The notes under the pieces were generated by a model, which saw only the letters and a program-made list of their open reading frames with translations, had not been told where the DNA came from and ran no database searches. Positions 7,937 through 15,770 of a stretch of DNA of 37,716 nucleotides are shown here, one piece after another. How positions within the stretch are numbered: the first letter of the stretch is position 1; each line of letters begins with the position of its first letter. A program made the translations under genes and the position numbers. The stretch covers positions 1-37,716 of the forward strand of contig DYEO01000014.1 in assembly GCA_020725665.1 (NCBI GenBank), given 5' to 3'. This DNA is from Dethiobacter sp. GTDB taxonomy: Bacteria; Bacillota; Dethiobacteria; DTU022; UBA8154.

Positions 7937-8314
7937 TTATTGTTTAATGCTTTTTATTAGTTCGATTGCAATATTGGAGCTTTCGAGCCGCATAATACTT
8001 TCCTCTGCGCTACCATAGCTTAATAAGTTTATACTTCCGTACCATACGACTCTTTGGTCAATAACTGCAAATTTTTGGTGTATATTTGATTTAAAAACCA
8101 CGCTAATCCCGGTATCTTTCAATGAATCCAGGGTGCTCTGCAAAGCGTCAACATCCCTACCCTTGAAATCTATAGCCGGCCTGGTTACAACAATTACTTT
8201 TACATTTTTCTCAAGCGCCGGCTCCAGGTTTTGCAGCATCTGCAAGCTGCGTTTCTTGGTAACAAACGGGCTTACAATCAATATTTCCCTTGCAGCATCG
8301 AATGACCATACCAT
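7937..8314 (-). CDS. PLD-domain (HKD) fragment, probably the end of a larger helicase/PLD protein
   Basis: A 125-aa phospholipase D-like domain with one HKD motif, HQKFAVIDQRVVWYGSINLL (H-x-K-x4-D with the downstream Gly-Ser-x-Asn). The upstream stretch ILIVSPFVTKKRSLQML is the usual first strand and helix. In bacteria this form is commonly the C-terminal domain of large helicase-like proteins. Here a stop codon lies two codons before ATG 8314, and decayed coding scraps lie upstream. I infer a truncated gene whose N-terminal part has been lost. A stand-alone PLD nuclease cannot be ruled out, since some PLD nucleases carry one motif and dimerise. Confidence 0.65.
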   Translation of the reverse strand: MVWSFDAAREILIVSPFVTKKRSLQMLQNLEPALEKNVKVIVVTRPAIDFKGRDVDALQSTLDSLKDTGISVVFKSNIHQKFAVIDQRVVWYGSINLLSYGSAEESIMRLESSNIAIELIKSIKQ

Positions 8315-8362
8315 AATTCTTTACACAGTCCTTTACTTCGCCCATTCTGTTCAGTGATTGCA

Positions 8363-8640
8363 TTAGCCGAACGGAACAAACCATAGCTCAAAGCATTGCC
8401 TCTTCCCGGCGTAATCTTCCCTACCCTTGTAAGCATCGACTCTCCCTTCCACCCTTGCCCGGATAGCCTGCCTGTCCATAAACCTGGCAAAAGATTTCTC
8501 CACACTCAGCACAACCTCCGGCGTTTTTCATTAATCTCAGCAACCTTGCCGTTAAAGATACCATTGTAATTAATACAATCGATAAAATAAGTTTCGCTCC
8601 AATAGCATAAATTTCCTGCAAATTCCTTAGAGCCGGCAGG
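8363..8640 (-). pseudogene. Decayed coding remnants upstream of the PLD fragment
   Basis: Short minus-strand pieces in different frames look protein-like. One runs from about 8503 to a stop at 8363 and contains KSFARFMDRQAIRARVEG, and another near 8600-8640 contains NLQEIYAIGAK. They are broken by stops and frameshifts, and I cannot name the parent gene. Position and strand suggest they are the ruined upstream part of the PLD gene or of a neighbour. The rest of 8315-8807 shows no intact gene. Confidence 0.4.
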
Positions 8641-8807
8641 AGATTAGTGCCTGTCATTGAAATATTTAGATCAATAACAGATTCCCCTGGTATGAAGAGG
8701 GCAGCCGGTTACCTGGAGATGCCGAGAAAAAAGATCAGATTTTACCGGAGCGAGGCGTCCGGAAAATTTTGCGGGTTAATCTACGCACACAGGTTAAGGT
8801 GAAGCGT

Positions 8808-8999
8808 ATGAGCAATGATCTTGAATTTTCTCAAAGGTTTAATGCGTTAAAACATCAATATGATGATTTACGGGAAGAACTGGCCAAACTGGCGGCAGAA
8901 CGGGAGATGTTGCTGACCACGGGGGAAAGAGGTCTGGAAACAAAATATTATCTTAAGGTGGGGCGCAAGCAGTACGAATTGTTCATGCCCGGATTGTGA
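8808..8999 (+). CDS. Small coiled-coil protein, probably truncated
   Basis: A 63-aa frame starting at ATG 8808 with a good AAGGTGA ribosome binding site six bases upstream; the frame extends back to TTG 8769 without need. The middle (RFNALKHQYDDLREELAKL) is a predicted coiled coil. The end (LETKYYLKVGRKQYELF) resembles, from memory, the first part of longer uncharacterised proteins that continue past this point. The frame stops shortly after. It is either a 3'-truncated gene or a small stand-alone protein, and it is convergent with vapC. Confidence 0.55.
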   Translation: MSNDLEFSQRFNALKHQYDDLREELAKLAAEREMLLTTGERGLETKYYLKVGRKQYELFMPGL

Positions 9000-9046
9000 T
9001 TACAGGGACACCACCCTCAGGTTCTTTGAATAATGGGACAGGCAAT

Positions 9047-9427
9047 TTAATAAGGCTTAATAACTTCTATATCGCTCATGGGATAATGTTTAGTATTCAA
9101 GGTATATAACTTGGCATCGGTGTGTTTGGCTGAAGCGGCTATGATTGCATCAGCCATGTTTATGCCATAACTTTTTCTATATTTGTGCATATAAATTCCG
9201 GCTGACCTGGCTATCTTATTTGTAACATCGATTTTATCAAAACCTGAAAGAAATAGTTCAAGTTTGCTATTTTCCTCTGGACGCATACCACTTAAGAGTT
9301 CAATTATGGTTATCACGGAACACCCCAACAATATTTGGTTATGAATGCAATCTTGCAATACAGATGTAGCTTCTGTTTTACCTTTTAAGTGATCAATTAG
9401 AATATTTGTATCAAATAAAACAATCAT
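9047..9427 (-). CDS. vapC: VapC-type PIN-domain toxin ribonuclease
   Basis: A 126-aa PIN-domain protein. The acidic active-site residues are visible in order: LFDTNILIDHLKG (first Asp), TIIELLSG (Glu), INMADAIIAASA (Asp in the MADA motif) and YTLNTKHYP near the end. VapC toxins cut specific RNAs and are held by the partner antitoxin. The ATG overlaps the antitoxin stop by one base (TAATG), so translation is coupled. It is full length for the family. Confidence 0.92.
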   Translation of the reverse strand: MIVLFDTNILIDHLKGKTEATSVLQDCIHNQILLGCSVITIIELLSGMRPEENSKLELFLSGFDKIDVTNKIARSAGIYMHKYRKSYGINMADAIIAASAKHTDAKLYTLNTKHYPMSDIEVIKPY

Positions 9428-9684
9428 TATGAATTATCCTCTAAGCGTTTAGCAAGCTCGTTTCTCAGGCCATTTACATATTCTACCGAATCAATGTCAT
9501 CTCTGTTTTTCCATAATCCGCTTGTTTCAATGATATGTTCTTTAGTTTTTTTTAATTTGTTGTCGGCTATATACATATCAACAGCCTCCCTGATAAGATC
9601 CGCAAGGGCTCTGCCTTTTTGGAGCGCCAGCTTATCAAGTTCTTCTTTTTGGGATTCCTGAAGATATATCTGTGTCCTTTTCAT
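9427..9684 (-). CDS. Ribbon-helix-helix (CopG-like) antitoxin of the VapC pair
   Basis: An 85-aa protein opening with MKRTQIYLQESQKEELDKL, the beta strand and first helix of a ribbon-helix-helix DNA-binding domain, followed by GRALADLIREAVDMYI. ATG 9684 is chosen because AGAGAGG lies eight bases upstream and it matches family starts; the frame opens at 9735. It has its own promoter with a 14-bp palindrome, fitting autoregulation. Confidence 0.88.
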   Translation of the reverse strand: MKRTQIYLQESQKEELDKLALQKGRALADLIREAVDMYIADNKLKKTKEHIIETSGLWKNRDDIDSVEYVNGLRNELAKRLEDNS

Positions 9685-9707
9685 TTTATTTGCCTCTCTT
9701 AAAATAA

Positions 9708-9752
9708 TAATGTATACATTAGTATTATACATCACTATAAATTATGTTACAA
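9708..9752 (-). promoter_or_regulatory. Promoter and palindromic operator of the VapBC pair
   Basis: Read on the minus strand: -35 TTGTAA (9752-9747), 17-bp spacer, -10 TATAAT (9729-9724). A perfect 14-bp palindrome TAATGTATACATTA (9721-9708) starts two bases after the -10, at the likely transcription start. It is the probable binding site of the ribbon-helix-helix antitoxin. Confidence 0.75.
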
Positions 9753-9760
9753 CTATTATT

Positions 9761-9785
9761 AAAAAAAAACACCCTCGCAGGGGTG
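9761..9785 (-). terminator. Rho-independent terminator
   Basis: On the minus strand CACCC (9785-9781) and GGGTG (9774-9770) form a stem, followed by nine T residues (9769-9761). It would end transcription coming from the MFS remnant and HepT/MntA side, just before the VapBC promoter. Confidence 0.7.
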
Positions 9786-9795
9786 GTAATTTTAC

Positions 9796-9975
9796 TCATG
9801 GCGTATTATAAGTTACTTTGCGGATCAAAACATATCCGAGCATTGCCGTCAGCACGATCAACACCCCCGACACAAAAAACCACGCCGCAACACCAATAAT
9901 TTCTGCAATCGGACCTGCCACAAACAAGCCCAGGGGTATAGCTAGGGACATCAGGCCAGTGTAGGACTGATCAAA
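9796..9975 (-). pseudogene. C-terminal scrap of an MFS transporter
   Basis: About 58 codons from a major-facilitator protein: a loop, then two hydrophobic helices (SLAIPLGLFVAGPIAEII and WFFVSGVLIVLTAMLGYVL) and a short tail ending at 9796. The upstream sequence (about 9975-10034) is not transporter-like, so the first ten or so membrane helices are absent. It cannot be functional alone. The junction with the hepT fragment lies just upstream. Confidence 0.7.
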
Positions 9976-10033
9976 GAGTAAAGGGTGACAGGGGGGAGGG
10001 TATCCCCCGTCAGCTAAACTGAGCGCCGTTAGT

Positions 10034-10270
10034 TTAAACAGCGGTCTGGAAGACAAAAAGATCCGACCCCAGTGCCTCCACTGAATCATCGAGCGAAGCG
10101 AGTTCGCTATCTTCGATAGCTGTTTGTAGAGAATACTTTAACCCTTTAATCAGGAGCTTGTCACTTAATATTTCTAAACGATTTTTTTCAGATATCAACG
10201 TTTTAATGTCGCCAAGCTGCTCCCTTATGTACGCGATTCTATCCCTTAACAATCGTTTCCAAGGCCTCAC
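10034..10270 (-). pseudogene. hepT: HepT-like HEPN toxin, truncated after about 50 residues
   Basis: The N-terminus RDRIAYIREQLGDIKTLISE and LLIKGLKYSLQTAIE are typical of HepT (HEPN-fold toxins paired with MntA). The homology ends at about residue 52, and the remaining residues come from unrelated sequence. Normal HepT is about 140 aa and its RNase motif R-x4-6-H lies in the missing half, so the toxin should be dead. The start is GTG 10270, overlapping mntA by 32 nt. Confidence 0.72.
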
Positions 10271-10661
10271 AGTAACGGGGGTAGTTTTCCGCCCGTTGCC
10301 TGCAAATTATTTCAATAAAGTCAGTAACTGCATCGCCGTCAATGTTATAGATTTGTCTGCCTTGGCTTATCACTCTGTAGGCAAAAATTGCATTGACACG
10401 ATTTAAAATAACAAGGTCAAAAGGATGATTATTTAAAGGGGAAAGCTTTTCTAAAATTCTTGCCTGTATTATTTCTAATTCCTTATCTGCGTATGAGATT
10501 TGCGGTTTTAGTATAAGACCTACATCAATATCGCTATCCTGACGGCACGGTCCCAGGATCGAACCGAAAAGGTACGCCCCCACAACTATTTCCTGAGCTT
10601 TAAGTACAGGGATTAGCTTTTCTAAAATTAATGTCAGTTCAACACGTATAAGTGAATTCAC
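10239..10661 (-). CDS. mntA: MntA-like nucleotidyltransferase antitoxin
   Basis: A 140-aa minimal nucleotidyltransferase. The catalytic signature is GSILGPCRQDSDIDVGLIL (GS followed by D-x-D), with a third acidic residue in HPFDLVILN. In known pairs, MntA adds AMP to a tyrosine of HepT and silences it. GTG 10661 has TAGGAGT at a good distance. The gene looks complete, but its toxin partner downstream is truncated. Confidence 0.85.
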   Translation of the reverse strand: MNSLIRVELTLILEKLIPVLKAQEIVVGAYLFGSILGPCRQDSDIDVGLILKPQISYADKELEIIQARILEKLSPLNNHPFDLVILNRVNAIFAYRVISQGRQIYNIDGDAVTDFIEIICRQRAENYPRYCEALETIVKG

Positions 10662-10759
10662 AATAATTTACTCCTACCCTTTATTTCACGATACATTATT
10701 TGCCATAGCTTTGCAAGTTAACTAATGTAACTGGTTGTGGCCCCAACCTGGATGACCGC

Positions 10760-10798
10760 GTCGGCGGGATTGCCCCGGGCAAATACGCCGACATGACC
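10760..10798 (+). pseudogene. Tiny amidohydrolase-like scrap
   Basis: Plus-strand codons read VGGIAPGKYADMT, the G-x-I-x-x-G-K-x-A-D strand near the end of amidohydrolases. Nothing amidohydrolase-like extends on either side. This and the galU scrap nearby account for much of the otherwise gene-free stretch 10662-11000. Confidence 0.35.
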
Positions 10799-10837
10799 AA
10801 CTGTTTATTAAAAGATCCCGGACCTCGCTGCTCCGTA

Positions 10838-10925
10838 TTATTCTTTTTTTCAAGCTCTTGCTCCAGCTCCAAAGAACGGTCAAAACGGTCTTCTATAGCC
10901 CGCTTGCCCTTTCCCGTAATAAGGG
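10838..10925 (-). pseudogene. galU fragment (nucleotidyltransferase scrap)
   Basis: Minus-strand codons read LITGKGKRAIEDRFDRSLEL, matching the intact galU product ([22 protein letters not shown] region, about residues 55-85). Only about 29 codons remain and neither end continues. The sequence is clearly diverged from the galU copy at 18507-19403, so it may come from another galU lineage. Confidence 0.65.
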
Positions 10926-10975
10926 GCTTGTTGAAAGTCTTGTTGCTTTTTGTGTCTCCGTGATTAAGCGGAAGG

Positions 10976-11007
10976 AAGGTGTCAAGAGAACCGTCCCCTG
11001 TCACCTT
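10976..11007. repeat. REP-like palindromic motif with AGAACCGTCCCCT core
   Basis: AAGGTGTCA (10976-10984) and TGTCACCTT (10999-11007) are inverted arms with one mismatch, enclosing the core AGAACCGTCCCCT (10987-10999). The same 13-base core occurs at 20177-20189. Related dispersed sequences are common near decayed genes in some Firmicutes. The BY-kinase stop codon TGA is part of the element. Confidence 0.6.
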
Positions 11008-11702
11008 TCGCTGTAGTGATAATAGTAATAATGGTAATAGCCGTTGCTATCTCTTTTGATTCTATTAAGGACAATCCCCAAAATGTGGGCATTGGCGCGA
11101 GCAAGTTTATCCCTGGCATCACGGGCAATTTGGATGGGGGTCCTGCCTGAATCTACTACCAGCAATACCCCATCTACTTGGGAAGAAAGGACTATGGCGT
11201 CTGTAACCGCCTCTATAGGAGTGGTATCAATAATTATCCTCTCATAGCTGCTACGCAACTCGTCCAGCAAATTGGCCATGCGGCGGGAAGCGAGCATCTC
11301 CGCCGGGTTAGGTGGAATGGGACCGCTGGTTAGCACCTGCAATTTATCCTGCTGGGTAGGTTGGACCAGCTCCTCCAGAAGCAGCGTCTCCGTAAGCAGG
11401 TTGGTCAAACCCTTCTGATTGGCCAGTGCAAAAATTTTATGGAGCATTGGTTTGCGGAGGTCGCAATCGACCAGCAGTGTTTCCTGGCCTGTCTGGGCCA
11501 GGACAACCCCAAGATTGGCGCTGGCAGTGCTTTTCCCCTCACCCATGTGGGGACTGGTAACAAGGATAATTTTAATCTCCCTGTCGACCGCCGCATAATT
11601 TATATTTGTCCTAAGCGTACGAAAGGATTCAGCCATCGGGCTGCGGGGTTCAGTTAAGGCCACAGGGATCTGGGCTTTATCTCTGGGCTTACGTCCCAGC
11701 AT
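11001..11702 (-). CDS. BY-kinase (CpsD/CapB/YwqD-like) tyrosine autokinase
   Basis: A 233-aa bacterial tyrosine kinase controlling polysaccharide synthesis. Its Walker A is SPHMGEGKST, its Walker A' is LLVDCDLRKP and its Walker B is IIIDTTP. The N-terminal EPRSPMAESFRTLRTNI is the oligomerisation motif. The C-terminal tail YYHYYYYHY is the tyrosine cluster that becomes phosphorylated. The cytoplasmic kinase needs the membrane Wzz-type activator, encoded six bases upstream with the ribosome binding site AAGGGGGT spanning that gene's stop. The start is ATG 11702. The last codons and stop run into a REP-like element. It is the last intact gene of the polysaccharide locus. Confidence 0.95.
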   Translation of the reverse strand: MLGRKPRDKAQIPVALTEPRSPMAESFRTLRTNINYAAVDREIKIILVTSPHMGEGKSTASANLGVVLAQTGQETLLVDCDLRKPMLHKIFALANQKGLTNLLTETLLLEELVQPTQQDKLQVLTSGPIPPNPAEMLASRRMANLLDELRSSYERIIIDTTPIEAVTDAIVLSSQVDGVLLVVDSGRTPIQIARDARDKLARANAHILGIVLNRIKRDSNGYYHYYYYHYSER

Positions 11703-11708
11703 ATTTGT

Positions 11709-13103
11709 TTACCCCCTTATAGCCTTGCGGCGCAGGGGAATTGTCCCCACCACCGACAAGCCCAGGTATTTTTGAACATCATCTGGTGTTTTTATGGTAT
11801 TATCCATCATCTCCAGAAAAAAGGAGAGGAAGACGCCGACCATAAGCCCCAAAACCACAGCAATGGCCATATTAAGCTCTTTTCTTGGTTTTATGGGATT
11901 TTTAGGCGCTTCAGCTGCCGTTATGGTTAAAAAATTGGTCCGTCCCAGGTCGACGGCCTGGGATATCCTGGTCTGCACATATTTTTCCGAGAGCAGATTG
12001 TAGGTACGGTTGGCAAGCTCCAGTTGAGTAATAATAACATCCCTCCGGGTTTTCTTCTCCGTATATTCTGCCTGGAGCATATCCAGTTCAGGCTGCAGTT
12101 GGTCAACCATCCTTTTGGTAGAAGCAATTTGGGCCACCTTCTCCGCCACTTCCGTCTCCCTTTGGCTCAAAGACTCGCTAATAGTAACATACACTGGATT
12201 TAACTCCTTGTGCGTGGCTATAGCCTCCTGCGCTTCCAAGGCAGCTCCGCTTCCCTCAGCTTCCGGGTTTACTTGCTGCAGGGCAACAGGGCGTCCTATC
12301 TCAATAAACTGTGGGGTCTCCGCAATGCTTTGGCGGAGCTGCTCCTGCCCCGCCAGAGTTCTCTCATAGTCTATTACCAGCTGGTTTATAATACCGCGGT
12401 AATGGTTGAGGGTACTCACCTTGCTGTCGATCTCTTTTTCCAGGTAGAAGACTCCCCGGGGCTGCTCATCAAACTTCTTGAGTTCTTCCGCCCTGGCGTT
12501 GAGGTTTGCCTCTGCCTCTTTAATCTGATCTGATAAAAATGCCAGGGAGTTGGACATCTGCTCGTAATTTTTCTCGGATACAAATTCCAGGTACTGCTGG
12601 CGAATAGTGTTGGCCAGCAATGCCGCCAGGGCCGGGTCGGTGTGCTGCATTTTAATATCAATGATGCTGCTGCCTCCACTGCGGGCATTAGCATCACTGT
12701 AAACTTTCATCATAGCCAACAACCCCTCTGCTGTATAAACCTCACGGTCAAGCTTTAACTCACTGATCACCCTGGACATGATCTCGGGGTTTTTTATCTG
12801 GCGAACAACATTGTTAATAGTAATCTCCGGCAAAGGGGAAAGGTCGGCAACCGTCTCCCCTATGCCGGTATCGCGGTATTGTTGGGTGTTACGGGTTTGC
12901 ACTACCATAATAGAGGTGCTGGCTTCAAAAACTGGTTCAATTACGAAAAAACTGATCAGCCCGGCAGAAAGCAGGGAGAGCAAAACGATAAGAATGATAT
13001 ACCAGCGCCATTTATTCAGTACCTGGACAATGCTCCGCAGGTCTATCTCTTCCAGCATTGCTTCCCGGGGGTCTGAGCTATTGTGCATCACTTCTTTCAT
13101 CAT
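11709..13103 (-). CDS. Wzz-type chain-length determinant / BY-kinase activator
   Basis: A 464-aa protein with the Wzz layout. One membrane helix lies near residues 33-55 (YIILIVLLSLLSAGLISFFV). A long extracytoplasmic coiled-coil region follows (about 60-400), then a proline-rich motif (PKNPIKPRKELN) and a second membrane helix (MAIAVVLGLMVGVFLSFFL). It sets polymer length and activates the downstream kinase through its C-terminal cytoplasmic tail. ATG 13103 has GGAGG five bases upstream. The start overlaps the end of the O-antigen ligase gene by 26 nt, showing tight co-expression. Confidence 0.93.
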   Translation of the reverse strand: MMKEVMHNSSDPREAMLEEIDLRSIVQVLNKWRWYIILIVLLSLLSAGLISFFVIEPVFEASTSIMVVQTRNTQQYRDTGIGETVADLSPLPEITINNVVRQIKNPEIMSRVISELKLDREVYTAEGLLAMMKVYSDANARSGGSSIIDIKMQHTDPALAALLANTIRQQYLEFVSEKNYEQMSNSLAFLSDQIKEAEANLNARAEELKKFDEQPRGVFYLEKEIDSKVSTLNHYRGIINQLVIDYERTLAGQEQLRQSIAETPQFIEIGRPVALQQVNPEAEGSGAALEAQEAIATHKELNPVYVTISESLSQRETEVAEKVAQIASTKRMVDQLQPELDMLQAEYTEKKTRRDVIITQLELANRTYNLLSEKYVQTRISQAVDLGRTNFLTITAAEAPKNPIKPRKELNMAIAVVLGLMVGVFLSFFLEMMDNTIKTPDDVQKYLGLSVVGTIPLRRKAIRG

Positions 13104-15648
13104 AGGGTACCTCCTCCGCTACAAGCAATTTTGCCAGCCAAAACGCTTCCTCTGCAATATATTCTCTTTGATCCGCCGGGACTATCGCCGCCAGCAGCTC
13201 GGCAGCCGCTTCCTGGCCGTCCTCCAGGTAAGCTGCAGCTAGCAGCCAGATAAGCGCTTCTTCTTTTGTTTCTTCTCCTATTTTTTCCGTTCCTAGCTGA
13301 TCAGTAACCAGCCCCCGAAAGACTTCAATTGAAGCCGATAAACCTCCAGACCCATACGCGCCTGGGTTAGCCGCAGGCACCCCCAGGATCATGCGGGCCT
13401 GGGCTACCCGCAGGGATATCCGGTCGGAATAAACCAGCATCCTCCCTTTCCAGTAAATGGGGCCGGCAGGATATTGCTCCGCCAGCCGCGCAATGTTTTC
13501 ATCCAGCATGGCGTCTGCCTGCATAATTGTCTCAGCCTTGACCCGGGCCTCCGCTCTTTGCGCCTGGGCAAGCAGATCCAGGGCTTGCACAAGGTTTAAG
13601 TCCATTACCAGCTCGTAGTTGGCAATATTTAAGGGATTTAGCGCCAGCAGTTCACCGGCCTTGGCGATAGCCTTTTCTTTCTCCCCCAATAACTGGTAGA
13701 CATTAATTACCATAGAGGCTATAACGGGGTCGTAAGGCTTGAGCGCTGAAGCCGCCGCCGCCTGGTAATGGGCCTTCTCCATCAGGATCTGGTCCTGCTG
13801 GTTTAAGCCGGCCACGGCGTAGATCTGGGCCAGGTCGGCCCTGTACGTGGCCTGGAGCGGATCCAGGCGCACAGCCTCCATATAGTGCTCGTCGGCCATG
13901 TAGAGATCGCCCCCCTCAAGCATCTGCGCTCCTTTAGCCCCCCACTTCCCCGCCTGGCTGAACCTGTGTGCCGGAACAAAGAGGAGCACGGCCATAAGCA
14001 CCAGGGATAAAGAAGCGCCCCAAAAAGGAAACCTTACTTCGGGAAGGATCCCTTCCCTTTCTGCTTCTGCCGACTGTTTCAGCTGCACCGGACCCCGCAC
14101 CACCGCCAGCAGGCCCCAGAGAAAAATAGCCATGGCGGGCAGGGAGAGGTCGAAATCTATGGCACTGTGCAATCCCATGCCCAGGGCAGCCACACCTGCC
14201 GTCCAGGCAAGGGTCCAGCGCATGCGCCCTTGTCCTTCCTCATCCTCCTCCGGATCATCCCTAGGGCGGGGGAATAAGCGGTACAGGGTTACCAGGAGCA
14301 ATCCCCAGATAGAGGCAAAGGCCAGAAAACCGATAATGCCCGCCTCTACCAAAACCTGGAGATAATGGTTGTGCACCTCCGTTGAATAGAATAGCAGGGG
14401 CTGGTATTTATGGTAAAGGGAAGCCCAGCCCCTGCCCCCAATACCTGTAACAGGATAATCGCGGAATATGCCCAAGGCTGTGGCGTTCATATCAAGCCTG
14501 GACTCAAAACTCATATCTCCCGGCCGCGCCGTCTGGGTATACTCCATCAGGCGCCGGGGCAACACTTGACCGGAGAGGGCCGGCAGCGTGGCAAAGGCAT
14601 AGTAGATGTAGGCGCCTGTGTTTATAATCATAAAAACAAGGACGATATTGACGAGCGCTCCCCGGCTGCGCTCTTCTGAGTCCCACCACCCTATAATACG
14701 GGTTATGAACTCGTACAAAATGGCGCCCGTAAAGGATAGGACCAACCCCAGGATTACCAGATAAACCCCTTTTCTGGAGTCAGCCGCAGCCAAAGCCGGG
14801 ATAAACGAGCGCCCGACCAGGAACGAGATCGCTGTAACAAGAAAAATGAAATAGACATTTTTTAACAGCTCCCGGCGCGGCAATAGCAGCAAGAACAGCA
14901 GCAGCAGCAGCGGAATCAACAACCATGTCCCCCGGGAAAAAGTGTTAAAGGTCACCAGCAGCAGGATAAAGTTGCCTGCCGCGACAAAAAGGCGCAAAAT
15001 AACGCTGCTTGCCGTGGACCACAGGCCCAGCCCCAGCACAAACCCGGCCACCAGGTAAGACGCCAGGGTATTCGGATACTGCAGAGTAGAGCTGATTACC
15101 CTCCCGTCAAAAGCGCCGGGGAAAGGAAATAAGCCGGTCGCAGCGAGCAACCCCAGTGCGGCTACAACTACTGTGGCAGCGTAGAGCATGGCAATTACGG
15201 CCTGCATCTCGCGCAGCGAGCGTACAATGTAAGCCACGACGAAAAATATTAGGGCATAATGCAGGTACTCTAAAACCTCGATTACCGCTCCTCTGATGTC
15301 TACTGCTGCTATTGTGCCTGCAAGGTAAGCCAGCACCATAGCAAAAACTGCGGCATCAAAAAGATTCAACCGGAGACGAGGTTTGCGCAGCAACATATCG
15401 CCTGCCACCAGCAGAGCCAGCACAGCAGAAAATATGAAACTCAACATAAGGTCCGGCTCAAAAAACAGGCCACGCATAACAGGAGAAACCAAAAAAAGCA
15501 GAGCCAAAGCCAGCCAGATAAACATGCGCATATCTATAAACAGCAACTGCTTTTCTTTAAGCTTAATATTTTTAGACTGCCTTTTCTTTTTTCCCATTCT
15601 GCCCCATTCTGTCTCCTGCCTAATGGAAGCTTTTTTTACTTTCGACAA
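13078..15648 (-). CDS. O-antigen ligase/polymerase family protein with TPR-like C-terminal half
   Basis: An 856-aa protein. The first about 560 residues hold roughly a dozen membrane helices with the Wzy/WaaL core, including FNTFSRGTWLLIPLL and GIGGRGWASLYHKYQPLL followed by EVHNHYLQVLVEAGIIGFLA. The last about 280 residues are soluble and helical with TPR-like repeats (EHYMEAVRLDPLQATYRADL, AIAKAGELLALNPLN). Such proteins polymerise or ligate lipid-linked glycans on the outer face of the membrane. The frame opens at TTG 15648 with AAAGGAT upstream; ATG 15597 is an alternative. It is the second Wzy-like protein of the locus, along with the 440-aa one at 35762-37084, and the larger. A role in glycosylating the S-layer protein encoded next door is only inference. 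Confidence 0.88.
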   Translation of the reverse strand: MSKVKKASIRQETEWGRMGKKKRQSKNIKLKEKQLLFIDMRMFIWLALALLFLVSPVMRGLFFEPDLMLSFIFSAVLALLVAGDMLLRKPRLRLNLFDAAVFAMVLAYLAGTIAAVDIRGAVIEVLEYLHYALIFFVVAYIVRSLREMQAVIAMLYAATVVVAALGLLAATGLFPFPGAFDGRVISSTLQYPNTLASYLVAGFVLGLGLWSTASSVILRLFVAAGNFILLLVTFNTFSRGTWLLIPLLLLLFLLLLPRRELLKNVYFIFLVTAISFLVGRSFIPALAAADSRKGVYLVILGLVLSFTGAILYEFITRIIGWWDSEERSRGALVNIVLVFMIINTGAYIYYAFATLPALSGQVLPRRLMEYTQTARPGDMSFESRLDMNATALGIFRDYPVTGIGGRGWASLYHKYQPLLFYSTEVHNHYLQVLVEAGIIGFLAFASIWGLLLVTLYRLFPRPRDDPEEDEEGQGRMRWTLAWTAGVAALGMGLHSAIDFDLSLPAMAIFLWGLLAVVRGPVQLKQSAEAEREGILPEVRFPFWGASLSLVLMAVLLFVPAHRFSQAGKWGAKGAQMLEGGDLYMADEHYMEAVRLDPLQATYRADLAQIYAVAGLNQQDQILMEKAHYQAAAASALKPYDPVIASMVINVYQLLGEKEKAIAKAGELLALNPLNIANYELVMDLNLVQALDLLAQAQRAEARVKAETIMQADAMLDENIARLAEQYPAGPIYWKGRMLVYSDRISLRVAQARMILGVPAANPGAYGSGGLSASIEVFRGLVTDQLGTEKIGEETKEEALIWLLAAAYLEDGQEAAAELLAAIVPADQREYIAEEAFWLAKLLVAEEVPYDERSDAQ

Positions 15649-15690
15649 ATAATTGGGAAATCCTTTTGAAAAAGATAGATTTCACAAATA

Positions 15691-15730
15691 AATGGCTGCC
15701 CCCTTCTTTACAGGAAAGCAGGCAGCCATT
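15691..15730 (-). terminator. Hairpin after the S-layer gene
   Basis: AATGGCTGCC (15691-15700) and GGCAGCCATT (15721-15730) form a perfect 10-bp stem with a 20-nt loop. On the minus strand TATTTGTG follows, a poor T-tract. It lies between the S-layer gene and the ligase gene and may partly terminate or stabilise the S-layer mRNA. Confidence 0.6.
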
Positions 15731-15770
15731 CCTTATACTTCCAAGACGGATCTACTACAAGACATGTCTG

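Noticed and set aside
7929..7942. 14-bp palindrome CAATAATATTATTG at the end of the PLD fragment
   Set aside because: It is pure A/T-rich alternating sequence at a stop codon without a promoter nearby; chance is likely.
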